Assembly: GCA_946546925.1 (NCBI GenBank)
Contig: CAMNOS010000010.1
Coordinates: 1-40,247, forward strand
Direction: 5' to 3'
DNA from: an uncultured Butyrivibrio sp.
GTDB lineage: Bacteria; Bacillota; Clostridia; Lachnospirales; Lachnospiraceae
Length of the DNA: 40,247 bases
Part shown: one piece after another, positions 25,696-32,901 of the stretch
Layout of the letters: each line of letters starts with the position of its first letter
Numbering within the stretch: position 1 is the first letter of the stretch
The notes under the pieces: generated by a model
Seen by the model: the letters and a program-made list of their open reading frames with translations, nothing else
Database searches by the model: none
What the model was told of the DNA's origin: nothing
Translations under genes and position numbers: made by a program

Positions 25696-26340
25696 ATGAA
25701 ATTCCCCTTTTTAGCAAGTTTCATACTGCTCATCATATTCTTCAACATACGCAGCCGCAGCGTGTCCAGAAAGATGGAACAGAACGAACAGGACTTCTGG
25801 GCAAGGGAATCAGCATCCAACAGCGTCAGAAAAAAAAGTCTGGACACTCTTGAGTACATACACATTCCCTTCGACCTGCTCCCCTTTGGAACAGCAGGCG
25901 ATAATGCCATTTTGCAGCAGGCTGAAGATGACCTCACAGCCCTTAAAGATGAAAAGATCGTCAACCTGACAGGTATCTCCAATACCGACTTAAAGCTCGA
26001 ATACGGAACAGCCAACATAACGCCCCTCACCCAGTATGACCAGAACTACACTTCACTGGTATGTGCACTTCAGAACTGGGGGCAGGAGCTGTACAATCAG
26101 GGCAGATATGAGGATGCCGCCAAAGTACTCGAATTCTCCGTCAGGACAAGAAGCGATATCACCGCAACATACAGGCTGCTGACAGACCTTTACAGAACCA
26201 AGCTCGGCTACAGTGAGAGCGAGATAAACAGAAAGATCGACGGACTCATCCCCATTGCCAAAAATCTCAACTCCTTGAGCCGCATGACTATCTTAAAACT
26301 TCTTGAGCCCCAAAACAGCTCCGAAGATAAGGAAATCTAA
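25696..26340 (+). CDS. Membrane-anchored TPR-like protein of unknown function
   Basis: This 214-aa protein has an uncleaved N-terminal membrane helix (PFLASFILLIIFFN, residues 4-17). A basic, coiled-coil-like stretch follows, then a conserved core, EKIVNLTGISNTDLKLEYG. Helical repeats resemble tetratricopeptides (LVCALQNWGQELYNQGRYED and AAKVLEFSVRTRSDITATYR, about 127-166). I recall similar short proteins in Lachnospiraceae but no known role. A TPR-like fold suggests a protein partner at the membrane. RBS GAAAGGAT precedes the ATG. It is divergent from VanW and ends in a strong terminator; it is a single-gene unit. Confidence 0.8.
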   Translation: MKFPFLASFILLIIFFNIRSRSVSRKMEQNEQDFWARESASNSVRKKSLDTLEYIHIPFDLLPFGTAGDNAILQQAEDDLTALKDEKIVNLTGISNTDLKLEYGTANITPLTQYDQNYTSLVCALQNWGQELYNQGRYEDAAKVLEFSVRTRSDITATYRLLTDLYRTKLGYSESEINRKIDGLIPIAKNLNSLSRMTILKLLEPQNSSEDKEI

Positions 26341-26341
26341 A

Positions 26342-26391
26342 AAATATGCTCATCTCCCCAGATACTGCACAGGAGATGAACATATTTTTTT
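26342..26391. terminator. Bidirectional rho-independent terminator
   Basis: aaatatgctcatctcc (26342-26357) pairs with ggagatgaacatattt (26372-26387) with one mismatch around a 14-nt loop. A T-run follows on the plus strand and an A-run precedes it, so it can end both the plus-strand TPR-like gene and the minus-strand galT. Confidence 0.88.
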
Positions 26392-26394
26392 GTT

Positions 26395-27936
26395 TTATTT
26401 AAGTCCCAAAGTACTTATGAATCTGTCGAAAGCCTCCCGGCCCTCTTTGGTCCTCTTGTACACTCCTGCATCTTCAAGGACGTGCATGAATACTTTACCT
26501 ATCTCGTTCTTTAATATCTCATCAATATTATTCTCGTTGATATCAGAATATTCAGATCTGAAAGCATCCACCCAGTCGGCATGCTTTTCAAGATCGGCAT
26601 CAGCCCTTAGATCCCTGCCGTTTAATATAGCATCCTTAAGTTCTGCCATCTCACCCTTCAGGCGGGCAGGCAGAACAGCAAGTCCCATAACTTCAATAAG
26701 TCCGATGTTCTCCTTCTTGATGTGATGGAGCTCTGCATGGGGATGATATACTCCAAGGGGGTGCTCATCAGTCGTAATATTGTTCCGAAGGACAAGGTCA
26801 AGCTCAAAGTTTTCTCCGCGCTTTCTTGCGATAGGAGTGATGGTATTGTGCGGAACCCCATCCGTAAAGGCATAGATAAATGCAGCTTCATCGGTGTAAG
26901 ATCTCCACTTTTCAAGTATCACATCTGCCAGTTCAATGATCCTCTCATATGAGGGAGCAGAGAGCCTTATGACAGACATGGGCCACTTCACGATACCGCT
27001 CTTTACATCCTCAAAACCTTTCACGGTAAAGCTACTCTCAACCTCCGCCTTTGCCATGGCAAAGGTGTAATGCCCGCCCTGGAAGTGATCATGGCTGAGG
27101 ATCGAACCTCCTACAATCGGAAGGTCTGCATTGGATCCCACAAAGTAGTGAGGAAACTGTTTTACAAAGTCAAAGAGCTTGCAGAAGGTATCATGCTCGA
27201 TCTTCATCGGGATGTGCTTCGAGTTGAAGACGATGCAGTGCTCATTGTAATAGACGTAAGGAGAATACTGAAATCCCCACTTTGAATCCTGAATAGTCAC
27301 AGGAATAATCCTGTGGTTCTCTCTTGCCGGATGATCAACTCTTCCCGAATATCCTTCATTCTCCCAGCACAGCTGGCATTTCGGATAGCCGCTCTGCCTG
27401 GCATTTCTTGCTGCAGCAATTGCCTTGGGGTCCTTCTCAGGTTTGGAGAGATTGATCGTAATATCAAGGTCACCATACTCAGTTGGCGCAACCCACTTCA
27501 TGTCCCTGGCAATCCTGTATCGCCTTATATAGTCTGTGTTCTTGGAGTATTCATAATAAAAGTCCGTTGCTTCCTTGGGGCTTTCTTTATACTTATCCCA
27601 AAACTTCCTTATGATGCTGCTGGGACGCTCTGTCATTGTTCCCATAAGCTTTGTATCGAAAAGATCCCTGTACACAACGCTGTTACTTTCCAAAAGACCC
27701 TTTTGGGCAGCGTAGTCGCACAGTTCTTTGAGGACTTCTTCAAGGTAGGCGGCGAGCTCTTTTTCATCGGTGGGAACCTCCCCTGCCATAGCCCTTATAA
27801 GATCCGTATCATACTCGGCGCTGTCAAGCCCCAGCTCTATGAGTAATGAATTGACGGTATAGATTATGTCCTCTTCTTCTATGAGACCTGTGGAAAGACC
27901 ATAGGCAACAAGTCTGTTAACTGCTTCCATATCCAT
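26395..27936 (-). CDS. galT: UDP-glucose--hexose-1-phosphate uridylyltransferase, class II
   Basis: This 513-aa class-II GalT exchanges UMP between UDP-glucose and galactose-1-phosphate in the Leloir pathway. It shows the Firmicutes-type family features: CQLCWENEGYSGRVDHPARE, WGFQYSPYVYYNEHCIVFN, ILSHDHFQGGHYTFAMA and LGVYHPHAELHHIKKENIGL. HxH motifs are present, and the length is typical of this class rather than the ~350-aa class I. It begins 6 nt after galK, so the two are co-transcribed. No galE or galM is in the window. Confidence 0.96.
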   Translation of the reverse strand: MDMEAVNRLVAYGLSTGLIEEEDIIYTVNSLLIELGLDSAEYDTDLIRAMAGEVPTDEKELAAYLEEVLKELCDYAAQKGLLESNSVVYRDLFDTKLMGTMTERPSSIIRKFWDKYKESPKEATDFYYEYSKNTDYIRRYRIARDMKWVAPTEYGDLDITINLSKPEKDPKAIAAARNARQSGYPKCQLCWENEGYSGRVDHPARENHRIIPVTIQDSKWGFQYSPYVYYNEHCIVFNSKHIPMKIEHDTFCKLFDFVKQFPHYFVGSNADLPIVGGSILSHDHFQGGHYTFAMAKAEVESSFTVKGFEDVKSGIVKWPMSVIRLSAPSYERIIELADVILEKWRSYTDEAAFIYAFTDGVPHNTITPIARKRGENFELDLVLRNNITTDEHPLGVYHPHAELHHIKKENIGLIEVMGLAVLPARLKGEMAELKDAILNGRDLRADADLEKHADWVDAFRSEYSDINENNIDEILKNEIGKVFMHVLEDAGVYKRTKEGREAFDRFISTLGLK

Positions 27937-27942
27937 TCTCCT

Positions 27943-29121
27943 TCAGATGACCTCAGGGCCGCCGCCAATCTCAACTGTATAGAAGGTTGCATCGTACCCG
28001 ATTTTCTTTTTGTAGTTCTCGCCTACCGTCTTCTTGAATTCCTCTATGGCCTCGTCTCTTACGATGGATACCGTACAGCCTCCAAAGCCGCCACCGGTCA
28101 TCCTTGATCCGATGACTCCGGGAATCTTCCAAGCTTCCTCAGCAAGGGTATCAAGCTCAACTCCCGTCACATCATAGTCGTCCCTCAGGGACTCGTGTGA
28201 CTGCCTCATAAGCTCTCCAAAGCGGTTTATATCACCGTCCTTAAGCGCCTTAACAGCCTGTATCGTACGCTGGTTCTCATATACTGCATGCTTTGCCTTC
28301 TTCTGCATATCAGGATCTTCAAGGAGATGTTTGTTCTTCTCAAACTCCTCTATTGTGAGGTCACCCAAGGATTTGATATCAAGGCTCTTTTTGAGGATAG
28401 CAAGAGCTGCCTCACAGGTGCTTCTTCTGGCATTGTACTGAGAGTCGGTGAGCTTGTGCTTTTTGTTGGTGTTGGCGATTATTATCTTGGCGCCGTCAAG
28501 CTTTATGGGTGCATATTCAAAAGAAAGGTCGGCTGTATCAAGGAAGATCGCACTTCCCTCCCTGCCCATGGCAACCGCGAACTGATCCATTATTCCACAG
28601 TTACAGCCGTTATAATTGTTCTCAGAGTACTGACCGATGAGGGCAAGATCCTGATTGGTGGTATCAAATCCATATATATCCCTGAGGATAAATCCCGTGA
28701 GGACTTCCAGGGACGCAGATGAAGACAGGCCTGATCCGTTGGGAATGTTGCCGTAGATGACCATATCAAATCCGGTATCGAGCCTCATTCCTCTCTTTTC
28801 AAAAGCCCACACGACTCCCTTGGGATAGTTGGTCCATCCGGCCTTGTCGCTGGGATTAAGATCATCCAGAGAAGTTTCCACAACTCCGAGTCTGTCCTGG
28901 TTTACAGAGTAGAAGCGCATCTTCCTGTCGTTTCTTCTGGCTGCCGCCCCGTAGGTTCCGATTGTAAGTGCACAGGGGAATACATGACCTCCGTTATAGT
29001 CAGTATGTTCTCCGATGAGGTTGACTCTGCCGGGTGCAAAGTAAGCCTTCACATTGTCGTTTGATCCGAATACCTTCTCAAAATTATCAAGAACCGCCTT
29101 CTTCATCTCCTGATCGATCAT
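27943..29121 (-). CDS. galK: Galactokinase
   Basis: This 392-aa GHMP kinase phosphorylates galactose at C1 with ATP, the first step of the Leloir pathway. Motifs: the galactokinase signature GRVNLIGEHTDYNGGHVFP, the ATP loop IPNGSGLSSSASLEVLTG, NGCNCGIMDQFAVAMG with the catalytic Asp, and GVIGSRMTGGGFGGCTV near the C-terminus. The length is normal. The AAGGAGG ribosome binding site lies just before the ATG. galT follows by 6 nt. The promoter should lie in 29122-29275, but I could not pick one box pair with confidence. Confidence 0.97.
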   Translation of the reverse strand: MIDQEMKKAVLDNFEKVFGSNDNVKAYFAPGRVNLIGEHTDYNGGHVFPCALTIGTYGAAARRNDRKMRFYSVNQDRLGVVETSLDDLNPSDKAGWTNYPKGVVWAFEKRGMRLDTGFDMVIYGNIPNGSGLSSSASLEVLTGFILRDIYGFDTTNQDLALIGQYSENNYNGCNCGIMDQFAVAMGREGSAIFLDTADLSFEYAPIKLDGAKIIIANTNKKHKLTDSQYNARRSTCEAALAILKKSLDIKSLGDLTIEEFEKNKHLLEDPDMQKKAKHAVYENQRTIQAVKALKDGDINRFGELMRQSHESLRDDYDVTGVELDTLAEEAWKIPGVIGSRMTGGGFGGCTVSIVRDEAIEEFKKTVGENYKKKIGYDATFYTVEIGGGPEVI

Positions 29122-29275
29122 ATTGCCTCCTTCTGAAATATTAATTGTCTTTCATTTGATAATAATCATATCCCAAAAAAGTCATAATATCCATGACTCA
29201 TTGTTTATGGTATCAGTCAAAATGTTATGTTGTACAACAGACACTGCGCCCTTTAGTGCGTGCACATTGCGTGCA

Positions 29276-29314
29276 TACAAAAAGGCTGCTGCACCAAAAG
29301 CGGTGCAACAGCCT
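29276..29314 (-). terminator. Rho-independent terminator after telA
   Basis: On the minus strand AGGCTGTTGCACC pairs with GGTGCAGCAGCCT (one mismatch) around a short loop, then TTTTTG. It lies about 30 nt after the telA stop. The stem shares AGGCTGTTGCA with the glgP terminator. Confidence 0.88.
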
Positions 29315-29343
29315 GTATCCACGCATTTCAGTTCTCTGTATGA

Positions 29344-30495
29344 TCAGCTCTTTGCTGCCTCTAAAAGCTTGTCCTTGAGCTGATTCTCTATCTGAGCAAG
29401 CTCTGCCTCTGCTTCGTGACGCTTCTGCTTGCCCTCTGTCTGGATCTTGAGGACCTCATCGAGAGTAGTGATAAGTGACTCGTTGGTGTGCTTGAGTGTC
29501 TCAATATCAACAATACCTCTCTCTGCTTCCTTGGCTGACTCAACGGTTGCAACCTTGAGCGCATCCGCATTCTTACGAAGCAGCTGATTGGTCATGTCGT
29601 TGACTTCACGCTCAGCCCTTGCAGCCTGTGTGGCATGCTCAATGCCCATTGCAATGACCATCTGGTTCTTCCAGAGAGGAATTGTGTTGACGATGGTCGA
29701 CTGAATCTTCTCAGCCATCATGGTATCTGAAGACTGCACCATGCGGATCTGAGGGCCTGTCTGCATCGCAATCGTCCTTGTAAGTTCAAGGTCATACAGC
29801 TTCTTTTCAAATCTGTCGCACTTATTGGCAAAGTCTTTGGCTGCCTCAGCATCCTCAGGAAGTCCTGATGCTGCCGCCTTGTTCTGGAGCTCAACAAGTG
29901 TTGTTGCTCTCTCCTGCTCCAGTCTCTTCTTACCTGCAAGGATGTACATCGTAAGTTCCTTGTAATAATTGAGGTTGAGGTCGTACATCTTATCAAGTAC
30001 CTCAACATCCTTAAGAAGTGTGACCTGGTGCTTCTCAAGTTCATTGGAGATGGTCTGAACATTGGTCTCTGCCTTGGCATACTTGGCCTTGAGTCCCTCC
30101 AGCTTGTTGGTGCTCTTTTTGAAGAGGGCTCTTATGCCCTTCTCATCCTCGTCGATCTCAAATCCCTTGAGCTCTGTGACAAGGTTAGTGATCATATTAC
30201 CCACTTCGCCCATATCCTTGGTGCGGACGTTCTCAATGGCCTTCTCGGAAAAATCTGCCAGCTTCTTCTGGGTTCCTACGCCGTAGTTCATTACACCGGT
30301 GGTGTTGGAGATATCGATCTGCTGGCTGAAGTCCTCAACCTGCTTGAGTTCCTCAGGTGTGAGCTGCGCTTCCATTGCCAGATTGCCGTTGGACTCTTCC
30401 TTGGCCGGCTCTGCAGGTGCCTCCTGTGCCTGCGCTGCTCCAAATTCAAGTGATGGTGCTGCCGGAGCCGCACCGAATTCTAATTCTGCTCCCAT
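29344..30495 (-). CDS. telA: TelA/YaaN-family toxic anion resistance protein
   Basis: This 383-aa cytoplasmic, largely alpha-helical protein belongs to the TelA (tellurite resistance/YaaN) family. It has an Ala/Pro/Glu-rich N-terminus with a twice-repeated LEFGAA, then long heptad-like helices. Conserved blocks include YDLNLNYYKELTMYILAGK, ALTRTIAMQTGPQIR-like ELTRTIAMQTGPQIRMVQ and TIVNTIPLWKNQMVIAMG. The family confers resistance to tellurite and some antibacterials when overexpressed, but its basic role is not settled. It follows xpaC by 35 nt with a strong TAGGAGG ribosome binding site; this xpaC-telA pairing is common in Firmicutes. Confidence 0.94.
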   Translation of the reverse strand: MGAELEFGAAPAAPSLEFGAAQAQEAPAEPAKEESNGNLAMEAQLTPEELKQVEDFSQQIDISNTTGVMNYGVGTQKKLADFSEKAIENVRTKDMGEVGNMITNLVTELKGFEIDEDEKGIRALFKKSTNKLEGLKAKYAKAETNVQTISNELEKHQVTLLKDVEVLDKMYDLNLNYYKELTMYILAGKKRLEQERATTLVELQNKAAASGLPEDAEAAKDFANKCDRFEKKLYDLELTRTIAMQTGPQIRMVQSSDTMMAEKIQSTIVNTIPLWKNQMVIAMGIEHATQAARAEREVNDMTNQLLRKNADALKVATVESAKEAERGIVDIETLKHTNESLITTLDEVLKIQTEGKQKRHEAEAELAQIENQLKDKLLEAAKS

Positions 30496-30530
30496 ATTGA
30501 CCTCCTAAATACTTTTATAGAAAATTCTTC

Positions 30531-31742
30531 TTATTTGGGCTGAGTAAGAACCTGTCCCTGAGACTGTCCCGCCATCTGAGCTCCGATTCCCTGCCCCTCA
30601 ACGGTAAGTCCGTCCTGAGCCATCATAGTCTTCATAACAGAGATGTCAGAAGAAATATCCCATGCCATATCCTGGAACATGTTGTCCAGAAGGCTCTCAA
30701 ATGCCATGTTGATGGTATCCATGGCTGCGTCGATCTCTCTCTTGGTCTGGGTTATGTTCTCTCCCACTTCAGGCTGCTTGTCAAGCTCCACATAGGCGCT
30801 CAGAAGCTTCTTGGTTGTGGGAAGATAATAGTTCATCAGCTTATGGAGCTCGTCAGCGCTTGACGGATCCTTTTTGACCTGCGCAAAGATCCTGTTCATG
30901 ATCTCCTCAAGCCTGTAGAGCTTGTTGCTCATCTCCTCGGTGTCAGGGATCACATCGTTGATCTGCCTCACGAAAGTAATATATTCCTTGCCCTCTTCGA
31001 GTATCTGAACCGCGTTGGCGGGAAGATTCTTATACTCGGCATTCTCAGCACGAACCTTCTCAGCCTGCACTCTCTTCTCTTCCTGCTGCCTCTGCTCCCT
31101 GGCAATCCTGTCGCTCTCGGCCCCCAGATACTGTTCATATGCCCTGTCGGTAACCATGCAGACAGTCTCAGTATTGTCGAGTCTTGCTCTTGGAAGGAAT
31201 CCTTCCTTAATCATGGCCTTAATGTCCCTTAGAACCGACTTGTCGTTCTTGAGCGTAGCCTTTGCAAGGTCAGATATATTGAAATATTCAGCATCCTTGA
31301 GGATTGAGCCGTACTGGTAAAATTTCCTGGACAGTTCATACTTGTGCTTGCCCCGGAAAAAGAAATATCCGCAGGCTGCCACAATGAGCCCCAGCACAAT
31401 CGATCCGGGAACCGATGAGCTAAGAAGCGCTCCAAGAAACGACAGGAAGAGAAAAGCTCCGATTGAGCCCGCCACAGCCATCTGCGGAACCCCAAGATAT
31501 TTGCTGACTCTCTTTTGAAGGAAAGGGAAAACTCTTTGCTGAGTCCGCACCTGAGCGCTGTTGCCCGGCTGCTGTCCCCTCATCTGGCTTGAGTAATTGA
31601 CCTTCCTGTCGATACTCACCGACTTAACAACTCTTGCCACATCTGCATGGAGCGTGCTGTAATCATTCCTGTCTATGGCACTTGACACACTGTTCAGTAT
31701 TTCATTGCCCGCTTGTAAAAAATCCTGTATATCCTTTTGCAA
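30531..31742 (-). CDS. xpaC: XpaC-like 5-bromo-4-chloroindolyl phosphate hydrolysis family protein
   Basis: This 403-aa partner of TelA has a short N-terminal region. Two hydrophobic helices lie at about 90-130 (AVAGSIGAFLFLSFLGALL and PGSIVLGLIVAACGYFFF). A winged-helix-like segment, ISDLAKATLKNDKSVLRDIK, comes next. A charged coiled coil and the XpaC core (LPTTKKLLSAYVELDKQPE, then LDNMFQDMAWDISSDISVM) complete it. The name comes from a phenotype in Bacillus; the biochemical role is unknown, probably at the envelope with TelA. The start codon is TTG, preceded by AAAGGA at correct spacing; the nearby ATG is out of frame. It is divergent from the AraC-type gene. Confidence 0.92.
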   Translation of the reverse strand: MQKDIQDFLQAGNEILNSVSSAIDRNDYSTLHADVARVVKSVSIDRKVNYSSQMRGQQPGNSAQVRTQQRVFPFLQKRVSKYLGVPQMAVAGSIGAFLFLSFLGALLSSSVPGSIVLGLIVAACGYFFFRGKHKYELSRKFYQYGSILKDAEYFNISDLAKATLKNDKSVLRDIKAMIKEGFLPRARLDNTETVCMVTDRAYEQYLGAESDRIAREQRQQEEKRVQAEKVRAENAEYKNLPANAVQILEEGKEYITFVRQINDVIPDTEEMSNKLYRLEEIMNRIFAQVKKDPSSADELHKLMNYYLPTTKKLLSAYVELDKQPEVGENITQTKREIDAAMDTINMAFESLLDNMFQDMAWDISSDISVMKTMMAQDGLTVEGQGIGAQMAGQSQGQVLTQPK

Positions 31743-31783
31743 AACATTTTCCTTTCACATTTATAATTCAAAATGCAACTTAC

Positions 31784-31812
31784 ATTTTACAGTAAATCCC
31801 GCGAAAACACAA
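31784..31812 (-). promoter_or_regulatory. Candidate promoter of xpaC-telA
   Basis: On the minus strand TTGTGT (31807-31812), 17 nt, then TAAAAT (31784-31789) lie about 42 nt upstream of the TTG start. The fit is reasonable but the -35 box is weak. Confidence 0.45.
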
Positions 31813-31825
31813 TTGTTTCGAAGTC

Positions 31826-31855
31826 TTGTAAAAGTGATATTCAGCATATTAAAAT
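31826..31855 (+). promoter_or_regulatory. Candidate promoter of the AraC-family regulator
   Basis: TTGTAA (31826-31831), an 18-nt spacer and TAAAAT (31850-31855) lie 24 nt upstream of the start codon. It sits back to back with the xpaC promoter, the two -35 boxes being 13 nt apart, so one regulator could affect both. Confidence 0.45.
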
Positions 31856-31879
31856 AATGAGAAGGAGACAAGTACTGAT

Positions 31880-32794
31880 ATGGAAAAGGCATACAAACTA
31901 CTTTTTAATACTGAAGAATCAGATGATCTGTACGTATACTGCTGCGGTCTGTCACAGACCCTCCCCGGTCATAGCTTCGGTCCCGCGCTGAAGCCTCATT
32001 TCATGATCCACTACTGCCTGAGCGGCAAGGGTACTTTCTCCATTGGAGGCAAGACCTATCCCTTAAGACAGGGCTACGGTTTTCTCATTGTTCCCGAGGA
32101 GCTTGCCTATTACATAGCTGATGAACACGATCCCTGGACCTACACCTGGATAGGTTTCGGCGGCAAAAAAGCTGCGGAAGTGGTGTCGCAGCTTGGCCTC
32201 TCCCTCCAGCAGCCGGTGTTCAAGAGTGGGGATCAGAATGAAATCTACAATATCGTCAAAGACATGATGGATCACAACACCTTCAGCGTTGAGGATGTCC
32301 TGAGGCGCAATGGCCTTTTGTCCATGTTCCTGTCAGTCATTGCATCCGGAATCAGCGTCACTGCAAGGTCAGACTCGGGCAGTGCCAACAACTACGTGAC
32401 AAAAGCCCAGGCATTTGTAAGGAGCAATTACTGCAACCCCATAAAGGTAACGGACATAGCGGACTATGTCTGCATCAACAGAAGTTATCTGTACACTCTT
32501 TTTGAAAAGACCCTCGGCATATCCCCGCAGCAGTATCTGACAAGTTATAGAATAGCCAAGGCCACGGAACTGCTACAGCTTACTCAGCTCCCAATAGAAT
32601 CAGTGGCAATCTCCTGCGGCTATACCGATCCTCTGGTATTCTCCAAGGCCTTCAAGCAGGAAAAGAAAATGTCTCCATCCTCCTACCGCAAGTCCCTTCC
32701 CAAAAGCGACACCCCCGCAGGCAGCAAGGAGAACCTTCTTAAGGTAGAAAAACTCATTGCGGAGAGGCACAGCGAGTCCAACGATCCCAACTAA
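31880..32794 (+). CDS. AraC-family transcriptional regulator with N-terminal cupin domain
   Basis: This 304-aa regulator has an AraC-type sugar-binding/dimerisation cupin at about 25-150 (FGPALKPHFMIHYCLSGKGTF is the start, then YPLRQGYGFLIVPEELAYY). The C-terminal double helix-turn-helix at about 185-285 contains VTDIADYVCINRSYLYTLFE, GISPQQYLTSYRIAKATELL, and the second helix motif SVAISCGYTDPLVFSKAFKQ. The family usually activates nearby carbohydrate genes in response to a sugar. The target is not clear here: neighbours are xpaC-telA (divergent) and glgP (convergent). AGAAGGAGA precedes the ATG. Confidence 0.93.
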   Translation: MEKAYKLLFNTEESDDLYVYCCGLSQTLPGHSFGPALKPHFMIHYCLSGKGTFSIGGKTYPLRQGYGFLIVPEELAYYIADEHDPWTYTWIGFGGKKAAEVVSQLGLSLQQPVFKSGDQNEIYNIVKDMMDHNTFSVEDVLRRNGLLSMFLSVIASGISVTARSDSGSANNYVTKAQAFVRSNYCNPIKVTDIADYVCINRSYLYTLFEKTLGISPQQYLTSYRIAKATELLQLTQLPIESVAISCGYTDPLVFSKAFKQEKKMSPSSYRKSLPKSDTPAGSKENLLKVEKLIAERHSESNDPN

Positions 32795-32804
32795 AATACA
32801 TGCA

Positions 32805-32849
32805 TGGCAAGTCACGTGGACGGTTCTTTTGACTTCCCGTGACTTGCCA
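32805..32849. repeat. 12-bp perfect inverted repeat after the AraC-type gene
   Basis: tggcaagtcacg (32805-32816) and cgtgacttgcca (32838-32849) are exact complements around a 21-nt loop. No T-run follows on the plus strand, so it is a weak candidate terminator for the AraC-type gene. It lies directly beside the glgP terminator. Confidence 0.7.
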
Positions 32850-32851
32850 CG

Positions 32852-32886
32852 AAAAAAGAGGCTGTTGCAAAATCTGCAACAGCCTC
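32852..32886 (-). terminator. Rho-independent terminator after glgP
   Basis: A perfect 12-bp stem, gaggctgttgca (32858-32869) with tgcaacagcctc (32875-32886), has a 5-nt loop. Six Ts follow it on the minus strand (32852-32857). It lies 15 nt after the glgP stop. Confidence 0.93.
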
Positions 32887-32901
32887 GAATTTTCTGTATC
32901 T

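Noticed and set aside
32805-32849. Inverted repeat as a rho-independent terminator of the AraC-type gene
   Set aside because: The stem is perfect but no T-run follows on the plus strand and the loop is 21 nt, so I list it only as a repeat.
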